A DNA stretch of 43,990 nt from Acidobacteriota bacterium (GTDB taxonomy: Bacteria > Acidobacteriota > Blastocatellia > Pyrinomonadales > Pyrinomonadaceae): positions 1-43,990 of the forward strand of contig JAFAVK010000121.1 of assembly GCA_019242475.1 (NCBI GenBank), read 5' to 3'. Each line of letters starts with the position of its first letter. The stretch's first letter is position 1. The notes under the pieces were generated by a model. That model saw nothing but the letters and a program-made list of their open reading frames with translations, did not search any database and was not told the origin of the DNA. Below, piece by piece: positions 27,106 through 35,243 of the stretch. A program made the translations under genes and the position numbers.

Positions 27106-28326
27106 ATGTTGAAAATGATGACGAAGAGACGAGCAGTTCGCCTTCTGGGTTCCGTCCCGCTCGCGGCGTGGTTCGCGGCGGCGCAGACGTGTCTCATGCT
27201 TTCAGTCGCGCCGGGCGCGAGTGCGGCGGCGCCCGACTCGCAGACGCCGCAGACGCTCTCCGTCCCCGCGGACTCGCCGCGCTGGAACCTGGAAGGAAAG
27301 GCCGAGGTCGCCGACTACCAGGGGCGCAAGTCCATCTTCCTCGACGGCGGGGCGGCGACCTTGAAGGACTTCGAGCTGCGTGACGGCGTCCTCGACGTGG
27401 ACGTTTCGACCCCCGCCGCCCGCGGCTTCTTCGGCATACAGTTCCGCGTCGAAGGGAATAACGGCGAGTGGGTCTATCTCCGCCAGCACAAGTCCGGCCT
27501 GCCCGACGCCATGCAGTACACGCCGGTTCTCAACACCGGCCTCAACTGGCAGCTCTATAACGGGCCGGGTTTCACCGGCGCGGTGGACATCCCGAAGGAC
27601 GTTTGGTTCCACCTGCGCCTTGAAGTGTCGGGCGCGCAGGCGAAGCTCTACGTGAAGGAGATGGACAAGCCCGCGCTCGTGATGAACGACCTGAAGAGCG
27701 GCCTCCAGCGGGGCGAGGTGGCCCTCGCCGCCCTGACGGGCGCGGTCTACTTTTCGAACTTCGAAATCCGTCAGACGACGCCCGACGCGCCCTGGGAGCG
27801 GCACCTGCCGCCGACGCCAACGGGCACGCTGACCAGGTGGAGCCTGTCGCCCGCGTACGACGCGCTCGCGCGCAACCTTGAGCGTCCGCTCGCGCCCGCC
27901 GAAGTCGCCGCCGTGCGCTGGCAGGAGGTGGAGGCGGAGCCGCCCGGCCTCGTCGTTCTCTATCGCTACCGCGAGGCCCCGCACCCGCGGGTCACGTTCG
28001 CGAACGACTTTTCGAAGCGCCTGGAACCGCAGCCGGGGATGAAGGTCATTTACGCGCGCACCAACATCGACTCCGACCGCGAACAGTTGAAGAAGCTCAA
28101 CATCGGCTACAGCGACGACGTGAGCGTCTTTCTCAACGGCAAGATTCTCTTCCGCGGCCGGAGCGCGCAGAACTTCCGCGACCCCGCGTTCCTCGGCATC
28201 GTCAACCCGGAGAACGACGCCGTCTACCTGCCCTTAAAGAAGGGCGGCAACGAGCTGCTGCTCGCGGTCAGCGAACTCGGCGGCGGGTGGGGATTCATCT
28301 GCCGCCTGGAAGACGTGGCGAACTGA
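27106..28326 (+). CDS. Secreted LamG/DUF1080-like beta-sandwich protein (406 aa)
   Basis: The ATG at 27106 has a GAAGGAA ribosome site 5 bases upstream. The signal peptide ends near residue 39 (LSVAPGASA). The N-terminal half (about 50-230) is a concanavalin-like fold resembling DUF1080/3-keto-disaccharide hydrolase-type domains (FEIRDG-like FELRDGVLDVDV, FFGIQFRVEG, GEVALAAL, VYFSNFEIRQ). The C-terminal part (about 310-406) looks like a galactose-binding jelly roll (VSVFLNGKILFRG, GGNELLLAVSELGGG). Together these suggest carbohydrate binding or processing outside the cytoplasm. No catalytic residues can be assigned. It is a single gene, followed by a hairpin. Confidence 0.8.
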   Translation: MLKMMTKRRAVRLLGSVPLAAWFAAAQTCLMLSVAPGASAAAPDSQTPQTLSVPADSPRWNLEGKAEVADYQGRKSIFLDGGAATLKDFELRDGVLDVDVSTPAARGFFGIQFRVEGNNGEWVYLRQHKSGLPDAMQYTPVLNTGLNWQLYNGPGFTGAVDIPKDVWFHLRLEVSGAQAKLYVKEMDKPALVMNDLKSGLQRGEVALAALTGAVYFSNFEIRQTTPDAPWERHLPPTPTGTLTRWSLSPAYDALARNLERPLAPAEVAAVRWQEVEAEPPGLVVLYRYREAPHPRVTFANDFSKRLEPQPGMKVIYARTNIDSDREQLKKLNIGYSDDVSVFLNGKILFRGRSAQNFRDPAFLGIVNPENDAVYLPLKKGGNELLLAVSELGGGWGFICRLEDVAN

Positions 28327-28331
28327 GCCTC

Positions 28332-28364
28332 CGCGGGCCGTGCCTCTTCACGGGATGGCCCGCG
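28332..28364 (+). terminator. Possible hairpin terminator after the LamG/DUF1080-like gene
   Basis: The arms CGCGGGCC (28332-28339) and GGCCCGCG (28357-28364) are exact reverse complements, with an inner GTG/CAC pairing. The element begins 5 bases after the stop codon. There is no T-tract, so termination efficiency is unclear. Confidence 0.4.
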
Positions 28365-28377
28365 CCCGCCGATGCCT

Positions 28378-28389
28378 TACAATGGCGTC
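28378..28389 (+). promoter_or_regulatory. -10-like TACAAT directly upstream of the MOSC gene
   Basis: TACAAT at 28378-28383 ends 6 bases before the ATG at 28390, and no ribosome site lies between. This spacing would place the transcription start at or next to the start codon, so the mRNA may be leaderless. No good -35 box is visible. Confidence 0.35.
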
Positions 28390-29037
28390 ATGAAAATCAT
28401 CTCCCTCTGCGTCGGCCGGCCGCGCCTCGTCGCGTGGACGGGGCAGACCGTCTCGACCGGGATTTTCAAGACGCCCGTCGAAGGCCGCGTCATGCTCCGC
28501 ACGCTCAACCTCGACGGCGACCGGCAGGCAGACCTCTCCGTCCACGGCGGCCCCTACAAAGCGGTCTACGCCTACCCGTCCGAACATTACGACTACTGGC
28601 GCGAAGAGCTGCCCGGCACGGAACTCCCCTGGGGGATGTTCGGCGAGAACTTCACCACCGAAGGGCTCGACGAGACGAGCGTCCACGTCGGCGACCGCTT
28701 CCGACTCGGCGCGGCGGAAGTGACCGTCACGCAGCCCCGCATGCCCTGTTACAAGCTCGGCATCAAGTTCGGGCGTCAGGACATCCTGAAAAGATTTCTG
28801 GCGAGCGGCCGGACGGGATTCTATTTCTCCGTGCAGCGCGAAGGCGAGGTCGGCGCGGGCGACGAGTTCGAGCTGATCGGGCGCGACGGGAACGGCGTCA
28901 CGGTCGCCGACATCACGCGGCTCTACGCGCGCGACAGAAGCGACTTTGAGACGATGCGGCGCGCCGTCGCGGTCGAAGCCCTCCCGGAGAGTTGGCGCGA
29001 ACACTTCCGGCAGCAACTGTTGAAGTCCACGGCCTGA
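28390..29037 (+). CDS. MOSC domain protein, YiiM-like (215 aa)
   Basis: The fold is that of MOSC (molybdenum cofactor sulfurase C-terminal) proteins. It has HGGPYKAVYAYP at about 52-63, GMFGENFTTEGL at about 82-93, and the conserved cysteine C120 in RMPCYKLGIKFG, which in this family ligates molybdenum. Length and motif order fit the YiiM branch, whose members reduce N-hydroxylated bases with the molybdenum cofactor and protect against N-hydroxy base analogues. I chose the ATG at 28390 over the in-frame ATG at 28372 because a TACAAT box lies between them and the family begins at the shorter start. The sulfotransferase gene follows after 24 bp. Confidence 0.92.
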   Translation: MKIISLCVGRPRLVAWTGQTVSTGIFKTPVEGRVMLRTLNLDGDRQADLSVHGGPYKAVYAYPSEHYDYWREELPGTELPWGMFGENFTTEGLDETSVHVGDRFRLGAAEVTVTQPRMPCYKLGIKFGRQDILKRFLASGRTGFYFSVQREGEVGAGDEFELIGRDGNGVTVADITRLYARDRSDFETMRRAVAVEALPESWREHFRQQLLKSTA

Positions 29038-29061
29038 ATCCGACGGGGGCGTCCGAGCGGG

Positions 29062-29604
29062 ATGATTAGCCACGCCTACAAATGCATCTTCGTCCACCAG
29101 AGAAAGTGCGCCGGGACTTCGATCATCCGCGCCTTCGACCTCGACGTCGGCGATGCCGACTGGCACTTCATGAACGACGGGGTGTTGAGCCCGGAATATA
29201 AGTCCGCCCCCGCCGGGTATTTCCGTTTCACCGTCGTCAGGAATCCCTGGGATCGCTTCATCTCCGGGTGGAAGTATTGCGCCTCGACGCGCCGCCGTTC
29301 GCTGCGCGACGTGCTCAACAACCTGCCCCGCGAGGGCCACGACTACCGACACCTCACCAGGCCGCAACACGCCATCCTGTACGACGAGGCCGGGCGCCTC
29401 GTCGTCGATTACGTCATCCGCTTCGAGTCGCTTCAAAAGGGTTTCGACGAAGTCTGCGACCTCCTCGGCAAGCCGCGGCGCGCGCTGGGGCACGAGAACC
29501 GTGGGAGCCGAATGGACTACGACGAATACTTCAACGAGGAGACCCGGCGAATCTTTCTGCGCCACTTCGGCAGGGATGTCGAGCTGTTCGGCTACAGCTT
29601 TTGA
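29062..29604 (+). CDS. Sulfotransferase family protein (180 aa)
   Basis: The PAPS-binding pattern of cytosolic/Golgi-type sulfotransferases is present: the 5'-phosphosulfate loop at about 14-21 (RKCAGTSI) after FVHQ, and the 3'-phosphate motif at about 55-70 (FRFTVVRNPWDRFISGW). Such enzymes move a sulfuryl group from PAPS to a glycan or other hydroxyl acceptor. At 180 residues it is shorter than most members, but both cofactor motifs are complete. It lies near two glycosyltransferases and a methyltransferase-like gene, so modification of a surface glycan is a reasonable inference. Confidence 0.88.
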   Translation: MISHAYKCIFVHQRKCAGTSIIRAFDLDVGDADWHFMNDGVLSPEYKSAPAGYFRFTVVRNPWDRFISGWKYCASTRRRSLRDVLNNLPREGHDYRHLTRPQHAILYDEAGRLVVDYVIRFESLQKGFDEVCDLLGKPRRALGHENRGSRMDYDEYFNEETRRIFLRHFGRDVELFGYSF

Positions 29605-29639
29605 CGTGAGGGCTGCGGGCGCCGAAGGATGATTTCCCT

Positions 29640-30485
29640 CTACGACTGTCTGCGGCCCGCGAGCCAGCGCCGCCACCCTCCCGGCGCCGCCCACTCGTCC
29701 GCGAACTCCCGCGTCCGCGGGTTCGTCGGGTCAAGCTCTTCGTCCGAGGTGTAGAGGCGCAGCTCGGCCTGCGAGGGCAGCTTGACGAGGTCAGGGTTGA
29801 GGCGGCTGCGCCAGCCCCACCACCCGCGCCTCAGCTCGGCGGGCTCGTAGACGCGGCGCGTGTATTTGGCGAGCAGGTGCTCGACGCTCAGAAAGAGGTA
29901 GTGCCGCATGCGGAATTGAATCGGGGCGACGCGCAGGCCGGGGAAGCGCACGCGGTGGCCGCCGTACCAGGCCAGCTCGACCCGCGCGGGCTGCCGCCGC
30001 CAGGCGTTGAGCCGGTGCGGCGACCAGGGCAGGAAGGGGTAGTAGTGGCGCATCGTCCGCCGGTAGTCCGGGTGGTCGTGGTCGGGCGCCTCGCGCGTCG
30101 GGATGAAGGTGAACTCAAAGAAATCGACGGCGTTGTACCCTTCGGCGTCAACCTCGGCGAACGCCTCGGCGAGGGTCTGTCCCGCGCGCGGCGCGAGGCG
30201 CACCTCGTCGGCGTCGGCGTGCATGAACCAGTCGGCTTCGAGCGTGGCGGCCAGTTCCTCCTTGCGTTGAAGGATGCCGTGCCAGTCGCACCTGCCCTCC
30301 GGGCGCGGGAACGACTCAATGCCGACGAGCCCGCGCCCGAGGTACTGCCGCGCGATCTCCGCCGTCCGGTCGGTCGAGCAGTTGTCGATGAGGTAGACCT
30401 CGACGCCCTGCCCGAACAGATGCTCCAGGCAGTCGGCGATGAAGCGCTCTTCGTTGTAAACGGCGATGATGGCTACGACGCGCAC
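29640..30485 (-). CDS. Family 2 glycosyltransferase (281 aa)
   Basis: The GT-A fold begins with VVAIIAVYNEERFI (about 3-16), followed by VYLIDNCSTDRTAEIA (about 30-45) and the metal-binding DAD at 91-93 in MHADADE. GT2 enzymes move a sugar from a nucleotide-sugar to an acceptor, usually in building surface polysaccharide. The C-terminal third has many aromatic and basic residues, and no membrane segment is seen. It is preceded by another glycosyltransferase gene, 51 bp upstream on the same strand, so the two are likely co-transcribed. It converges on the sulfotransferase gene with 35 bp between the stops. Confidence 0.92.
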   Translation of the reverse strand: MRVVAIIAVYNEERFIADCLEHLFGQGVEVYLIDNCSTDRTAEIARQYLGRGLVGIESFPRPEGRCDWHGILQRKEELAATLEADWFMHADADEVRLAPRAGQTLAEAFAEVDAEGYNAVDFFEFTFIPTREAPDHDHPDYRRTMRHYYPFLPWSPHRLNAWRRQPARVELAWYGGHRVRFPGLRVAPIQFRMRHYLFLSVEHLLAKYTRRVYEPAELRRGWWGWRSRLNPDLVKLPSQAELRLYTSDEELDPTNPRTREFADEWAAPGGWRRWLAGRRQS

Positions 30486-30536
30486 GCGTAAACTCTTCCT
30501 CCGACCCGGGCTTAACTTAAACCGCCGACCGCCCTA

Positions 30537-31229
30537 CTACCTCAGCGCACGCAGCACCCGACCCAGGATGCCCCGCGGCGAGCGTCTGTAACGCCGTTCC
30601 TGCTCGCGCCACCAGGAGCCTTCCCAGTGGTGGACGCAGAAGGTCTTCTCCGTAATGCATTCGGGCGAGAAGGTGCCGTGCCAGGGGAAGGGGTAAAAAT
30701 ATTCGACGGGGTATAACGTCACCCCGCCGACCTCTTGCAGCTTATAGTCGCGCAGGCCCATCTCCTTGAGCACGCGGGTCGTGATCGTGGGGGAGCGCGG
30801 GAGCTTCCCCGTCGAGGCGAACAGAGAGTGCGTCAGCCGTAAACAACGGGCCAGGAACGTGTGCCCCGCCCGGGCACCCAGCACCGCGTTGTTGACCCAG
30901 TCCACCTGCTCTTCCGGCTGCTGGAAACCCGCAAAACATTCGTGCCGCAGGAGCGGTGCAAAATCCTTGAGCACCTCCACGTCCGCGTCGAGGTAGATGC
31001 CGCCTTCGCTGTAAAGGGCGTGGAGCCGTGCGTAGTTCGACAACCTCGACCACGCGCCGGCCGCGCGGGCGGCGCGGGCGTAAGCGCTATCGAGCGGGAC
31101 GTTGGTCTCGTCCCAGAGCTTGAGCTGGTAATCGGGCAAGACCCTGTGCCAGCTCTCGATGCACCGCCGGTTGAGTTCGCCCAGAGGCTTCGGGCCGAAC
31201 CAGCAGTAATGAATTTTTTTCGGAATCAT
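30537..31229 (-). CDS. DXD-type glycosyltransferase, GT32-like (230 aa)
   Basis: The N-terminus IPKKIHYCWFG with CIESWHRVLPDYQLKLWDE and the later LHALYSEGGIYLDADVE (DXD at 81-83) is characteristic of the 'Gly_transf_sug' DXD family (OCH1/GT32-like capsule enzymes). HHWEGSWW near the end is also typical. It probably adds a sugar to a surface glycan acceptor. It is the first gene of a two-gene minus-strand unit with the GT2 gene. A TATAAT box upstream (31276-31281) suits its promoter. The start M-I-P is standard for this family. Confidence 0.92.
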   Translation of the reverse strand: MIPKKIHYCWFGPKPLGELNRRCIESWHRVLPDYQLKLWDETNVPLDSAYARAARAAGAWSRLSNYARLHALYSEGGIYLDADVEVLKDFAPLLRHECFAGFQQPEEQVDWVNNAVLGARAGHTFLARCLRLTHSLFASTGKLPRSPTITTRVLKEMGLRDYKLQEVGGVTLYPVEYFYPFPWHGTFSPECITEKTFCVHHWEGSWWREQERRYRRSPRGILGRVLRALR

Positions 31230-31275
31230 CGCCCGTGTCCCGCCGCGCCGACCGAAGCCTGTATCGTGCCCCGCG

Positions 31276-31305
31276 ATTATAGGTGAAGCATGGCGGGCGG
31301 ACTAA
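31276..31305 (-). promoter_or_regulatory. Candidate promoter of the glycosyltransferase pair
   Basis: Read on the minus strand: TTAGTC (31305-31300), an 18-nt spacer, then a perfect TATAAT (31281-31276), about 47 bases before the GT32-like start at 31229. The -10 is consensus and the -35 is weak. Confidence 0.5.
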
Positions 31306-31350
31306 CCGTGCATGTCGCCCCCCCGGGGCTCGTGATAAATTAATAAGCCG

Positions 31351-32421
31351 GTGGACACCTTTGACCAAACGGCCCCGGCCGGCGGCTATTCCCGCCGGTT
31401 GAAGTCGCTCACGGACGAGCTGCTGTCTTCCCCTTCAGACCGCGGGAGGCTGCGCGCGGCCGCGGCGGAGTTGTACACACTCTTCTCGTCCGTCGCGGGG
31501 GTCGGCGACGACTCGACCCACCCGCACGACTCGGAGGAGATATGGCTGGCGGGCGGGAAGGCCATCTCCCCCAGGGACGCCGCCAGGTGCGTCCTGGACT
31601 CCGGCCGAACCTCCAAATTCCTGCGGGGCCTGCACGCCGCGATCCTCGAAGCCCGGCAGAGATTCCCCGACACCACGGTCGAGATTCTTTACGCCGGTTG
31701 CGGCCCTTTCGCGCCTCTCGCCGTCACGCTGGCCGGCAGGTTCACCCCCTCCGCGGTGCGTTTCACACTGCTCGACATCAACCGGCGGTCTCTGGACGCG
31801 GCGCGCCACATCTTTCAGACCTTCGGGCTCTCCGACTTCGTGCGCGATTACATAAGGTGCGACGCGGCCTCCTACCGGCTCGGCGCGGGCCGCACGACAC
31901 ACGTCGTGGTGACGGAGACCATGCAGGCGGCCCTGGAGCACGAGCCGCAGGTCGCCGTCACTTTGAACCTCGCGCCGCAACTCTGTCAGGGAGCGATCTT
32001 CATCCCGGAGAGGATAAACGTAGACCTCTGCCTCTGTGACCCGGCGGAGGAGTTCAAGTCTACTCCGGCCGAAGTTGACGAAGGGGATTCTCCGGCGGGC
32101 GCCGGCAGGGATAAGCACAGAATCCATCTCGGCCGCGTGCTTGAATTAGACGCCGAGAGTTGCCGCGCCGACGACGGGCACGGACTCTTCACACGCGCTC
32201 GGGAATTCACCCTCGACGTGCCGGAGGGTGCGGGCGGGGGGCTCAACTTAGCGCTCCTGACCTCCGTCAACATCTTCGACTCCATCACGCTCGGGGACTA
32301 CGAGTCCGGCCTAACGTGCCCCAAGATTTTATTTGACCTCGGCCGAGTTACCGGCGGCATGAGGGTGGAGTTTGCCTACCGCGTCGGGGCGAGGCCCGGG
32401 TTTGAGTACCGATTGATTTAA
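31351..32421 (+). CDS. Class I SAM-dependent methyltransferase-like protein (356 aa)
   Basis: A helical N-terminal part (1-105) precedes a Rossmann-type core with motif I at about 111-121 (VEILYAGCGPF), an acidic residue at the end of strand 2 (D142 in LLDIN) and a following segment with TTHVVVTETMQ resembling motif III/IV. The C-terminal ~150 residues are beta-rich, with DLCLCD and VEFAYRVG. The layout, a Rossmann core followed by a beta domain, recalls protein arginine methyltransferases, but the family signature is too weak to claim that. The start is GTG at 31351, with no clear ribosome site and AT-rich DNA just upstream. It is divergent from the glycosyltransferase pair. Confidence 0.65.
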   Translation: MDTFDQTAPAGGYSRRLKSLTDELLSSPSDRGRLRAAAAELYTLFSSVAGVGDDSTHPHDSEEIWLAGGKAISPRDAARCVLDSGRTSKFLRGLHAAILEARQRFPDTTVEILYAGCGPFAPLAVTLAGRFTPSAVRFTLLDINRRSLDAARHIFQTFGLSDFVRDYIRCDAASYRLGAGRTTHVVVTETMQAALEHEPQVAVTLNLAPQLCQGAIFIPERINVDLCLCDPAEEFKSTPAEVDEGDSPAGAGRDKHRIHLGRVLELDAESCRADDGHGLFTRAREFTLDVPEGAGGGLNLALLTSVNIFDSITLGDYESGLTCPKILFDLGRVTGGMRVEFAYRVGARPGFEYRLI

Positions 32422-32440
32422 ATGTAATTAACCACAGAGA

Positions 32441-32491
32441 CACAGAGACACGGCTTGTTGCCTTTAGCTCGCAACAAGCCGTGCCTCTGTG
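32441..32491. terminator. Large inverted repeat between convergent genes, likely bidirectional terminator
   Basis: The 21-nt arms (32441-32461 and 32471-32491) match at 20 of 21 positions around a 9-nt loop, with GGCTTGTTGC as the stem top. The outer part contains the CACAGAG motif repeated, and TTAA flanks both sides. It lies between the methyltransferase-like stop (32421) and the M13 peptidase stop (32537), where both transcripts must end. The CACAGAGACACAGAG type of motif is a common intergenic repeat in environmental bacteria, so it may be a mobile or dispersed repeat in origin. Confidence 0.7.
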
Positions 32492-32536
32492 ATTAAACCT
32501 TCTCCGCTATACTCAACTGCCAGCCGCAACCGAATC

Positions 32537-34567
32537 TCACCAGACCTTGCACGGCGTTTCGCGCACCATCCGGTCGCCGACCTTGCACTGGAAGGCTTCG
32601 GCGAATTCCGGCATGTTCGAGAGCGGCCCCATCGCGCGCCAGTTGGAGATGGAATGCGGGTCTGATTGAACCTGTAGGCGAATCGCTTCCGGGCGCGTCT
32701 TTCTCAGCCACGCCTGCGCGTAGCTGATGAAGAACCGCTGTTCCGGCGTGAAGCCGTCGATGTTCGCCGGGCGCGGCTTGCCTTCGAGCGATTTCTTGAA
32801 GGCGTTGTAGGCGATGATGACGCCGCCCAGGTCGGCGATGTTCTCGCCCAGCGTCAGCTTGCCGTTGATGAACAGGTCTTTGTCTACCTCGTAGCCCCCG
32901 AACTGTTTGACGACGCAATCGGCCTTCTCTTCGAAGCGCTTCCGGTCTTCCGGCGTCCACCACATCTTCAGGTTGCCGGAGGCGTCGAACTGGCTCCCCT
33001 GGTCGTCGAAGCCGTGCGTGATCTCGTGGCCGATGACCGCGCCGATGTGCCCGTAGTTGACCGCGTCGTCGGACTTCTCGTCGAAGAACGGCGGCTGAAG
33101 TATCCCCGCCGGGAAGACGATCTCGTTGTAGGTCGGGTTGTAGTAGGCGTCCACCGTGGGCGGGGTCATCCCCCAGCGCGTCCTATCGACGGGCCGGCCG
33201 ATGTCCTGCAAGTCGCGGACGCCGGCAAATTCGGTCGCGCGGAAGACGTTGCCGAAGAACGACTGGCGGTCAATCGAAAGCCCTCTGTAGCCGCGCAGCA
33301 CGTCCGGGTAACCGATCTTGCGCTGGAACGCGGCGAGCTTGGCGAGCGCCTGCACCTTGGTGGCGTCACTCATCCAGTCGATCTTTTGAATCCGCTCGCG
33401 GTACGCGGCGAAGAGGTTGCTGACCAGCTCGTTCATCCGCCGCTTGGCCTCGGGCGTGAAGTTCCGCTTGACGAACTCCTGCCCGAGCGCCTCGCCGAGC
33501 TGGGCGTCAGTCCAGCCCGCGCAGCGGCGCCAGCGCGGCTGCTGCTCAGTGACGCCGGAGAGCGTCTTGCGGAAGAAGGCGAAATTCTCGTCCGCGAAAT
33601 TCTTCGAGAGGTAGGGCGCGGCCGCTGTCAAAAGCTGCCAGCGCAGGTAGGTCTTCCAGTCTTCGAGCGGAACGTCCTTCAACATCGCGTCGAAGGTTTT
33701 GAAGAAGTCGGGGTGCGCGAGATTGACTTCGGTAATCTTCGGCGAGCCGAGCGCGTCGATGTAAGTCGCCCAGTCGAAGTCGGGCGTCGCGGCCTTCAAC
33801 TCGGCGAAGGTCTTCTTGTTGTAACTGCCGGCGGGGTCGCGCAGCTCGACCGGAGTTTTCGAAGAGAGCGCCAGCCGCATCTCGAACTTCATGACGGCCG
33901 CGGCGTGAGCCCCGGCCTGTTCGGGCGCGTCCCCGAGAAGCTGAAACATCCGCGCCACGTGCTCTTGAAACTGTTCGCGCAGCTTCTGCGACTTCTCGTC
34001 GGTCTTCGTGTAGTAGTCCCGGTTCGGGAGGCTCAAGCCGCCCTGCCAGGCGTAGGCCAGGTTGCTCGCGCTGTTCTTAAAATCGGGGTAGACGAAATAA
34101 CCGAAGGCGGCGTTCACGCCCACGCGCTGCAACCTGCCCAGAACGCGGGGCAGGTCGTTCGCGCTCTTCATCGCGTCGATCTGTTTGAGGTAAGCGTCGA
34201 GCGGCTTGGCCCCGTCCCTTTCAATCGCGGCCTCGTCCATGCAGGAGGCGTAAAAGTCCCCGATGAGCTGCGCGTCCGAGTTCTTCGCGGCCTTTGTGTT
34301 CTTGGCCGACTCGTCGAGAATCTGCCGCAGCACGTCGTTGTTGCGCTCTTGCAGCATCCGGCCCGCGCCCCAGGACGGGAACGCCGCCGGAATCTCCGTC
34401 TTCTTGAGCCACGCGCCGTTGGCGAACTGGTAAAAGTTGTCGCAGGCGTTGGCCGAAGTGTCCATGTAGCTCAGGTCTACGCCTCCCCCGCTCTGGCCCA
34501 GCGCCGCGACGCCGAAGGCCGCCAACAGAACGCCCATCCAAATTTTATGAAGTAGATTTATTCTCAT
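32537..34567 (-). CDS. M13 family zinc metallopeptidase, neprilysin/PepO-like (676 aa)
   Basis: The ATG at 34567 follows a near-perfect GGAGGAAAC ribosome site. The signal peptide (about 1-25) indicates export. The zinc site HEITH lies at about 514-518, and the third zinc ligand Glu is in ENIADLGG at about 574. NAYYNP-like VDAYYNPTYNEIVFPAGILQ and the C-terminal CKVW ending are both typical for M13. Length (about 680) is normal. M13 enzymes cleave short peptides; here that would be in the periplasm or outside. An in-frame extension to 34981 overlaps the next gene and is not real. The DUF4440-like gene lies 86 bp upstream on the same strand. Confidence 0.96.
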   Translation of the reverse strand: MRINLLHKIWMGVLLAAFGVAALGQSGGGVDLSYMDTSANACDNFYQFANGAWLKKTEIPAAFPSWGAGRMLQERNNDVLRQILDESAKNTKAAKNSDAQLIGDFYASCMDEAAIERDGAKPLDAYLKQIDAMKSANDLPRVLGRLQRVGVNAAFGYFVYPDFKNSASNLAYAWQGGLSLPNRDYYTKTDEKSQKLREQFQEHVARMFQLLGDAPEQAGAHAAAVMKFEMRLALSSKTPVELRDPAGSYNKKTFAELKAATPDFDWATYIDALGSPKITEVNLAHPDFFKTFDAMLKDVPLEDWKTYLRWQLLTAAAPYLSKNFADENFAFFRKTLSGVTEQQPRWRRCAGWTDAQLGEALGQEFVKRNFTPEAKRRMNELVSNLFAAYRERIQKIDWMSDATKVQALAKLAAFQRKIGYPDVLRGYRGLSIDRQSFFGNVFRATEFAGVRDLQDIGRPVDRTRWGMTPPTVDAYYNPTYNEIVFPAGILQPPFFDEKSDDAVNYGHIGAVIGHEITHGFDDQGSQFDASGNLKMWWTPEDRKRFEEKADCVVKQFGGYEVDKDLFINGKLTLGENIADLGGVIIAYNAFKKSLEGKPRPANIDGFTPEQRFFISYAQAWLRKTRPEAIRLQVQSDPHSISNWRAMGPLSNMPEFAEAFQCKVGDRMVRETPCKVW

Positions 34568-34653
34568 GTTTCCTCCATGATTTTCGAACCAACGTGAGTG
34601 CGGCGGGGATGCGCGCCGAGGATATAGCGGGCGTCGGCGGGTGTCAACAAAAC

Positions 34654-35106
34654 TCATTTCGCCGGGGCGGCGTTCACCTCCTGGTGGAACGCGATGAGCC
34701 ACCGGCCGCCGCGCCTGACGTAGACGGTGGACGCCCACAAGGGGCCGGCCTCCGGCTTGCCCCCGCAGACGATGTCGTACGTGTACCGATACGTCAGCAG
34801 GGCGGCGTCCTTGTTCAGCATCGTGACTGTAGGCTTGTCCAGCGCGTAGCCGTTCACCGTGCAATCGTTGTCTATGATCGCCCGCACGTACTGGGCCTTC
34901 CCACCGCCCCCGTCCGGGTCGAGGTACCGGCCGTCTTCCGCCATGTGCTCCTCGAAGAACCGCCTGTCCTTGTTCTTCCACGCCTCGTACGCGCTTTTTT
35001 CGAGCGCCACGAGTTCCGCCTCGATCGGGTTGCCGCGCTTCACCCGGGCGGGGGTGTTGGTGAACGCCACTGCCGCCAGCGTTAATGCGATGACGAATCG
35101 TTTCAT
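34654..35106 (-). CDS. Exported SnoaL/DUF4440-like small protein (150 aa)
   Basis: A signal peptide (about 1-20) precedes an NTF2-like cone fold: helix ELVALEKSAYEAWKNKDRRFFEEHMAEDG (about 30-58), then strands YLDPDG, LLTYRYTYDI and a final GRWLIAFHQEV, the usual end of DUF4440. Such domains act as small-ligand binding or dimerisation units, and the specific function is unknown. The ribosome site is AAAGGGAA. It is isolated from the TonB gene upstream by a strong terminator and may be co-transcribed with the M13 peptidase downstream. Confidence 0.85.
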   Translation of the reverse strand: MKRFVIALTLAAVAFTNTPARVKRGNPIEAELVALEKSAYEAWKNKDRRFFEEHMAEDGRYLDPDGGGGKAQYVRAIIDNDCTVNGYALDKPTVTMLNKDAALLTYRYTYDIVCGGKPEAGPLWASTVYVRRGGRWLIAFHQEVNAAPAK

Positions 35107-35173
35107 CGGGGGATTCCCTTTTCTTTAGAAGAGAGGTCGAGCGGGAGATACTCTATACGCGCCCGGCCGGGCA

Positions 35174-35222
35174 CGTAAAGAAAGAGCGCGCGGCGGCCCC
35201 GGGCGCAGGCCGCCGCGCGCTC
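35174..35222 (-). terminator. Intrinsic terminator of the TonB receptor gene
   Basis: On the minus strand a perfect 15-bp stem (arms 35208-35222 and 35184-35198, GAGCGCGCGGCGGCC) with a 9-nt loop is followed by TTTCTTTACG. It begins 22 bases after the receptor stop at 35244. Perfect GC-rich stem plus T-rich tail is a textbook intrinsic terminator. Confidence 0.88.
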
Positions 35223-35243
35223 GCGCGCCGAGTCCCCGGAGAT

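Noticed and set aside
32428..32500. CRISPR-like repeat from the CACAGAGACACAGAG motif
   Set aside because: There are only two short partial units with no spacers; the symmetry is that of a single inverted repeat.
34568..34981. In-frame extension of the M13 peptidase to 34981
   Set aside because: It overlaps the DUF4440-like gene, has no ribosome site, and the signal peptide begins at 34567 after GGAGGAAAC.
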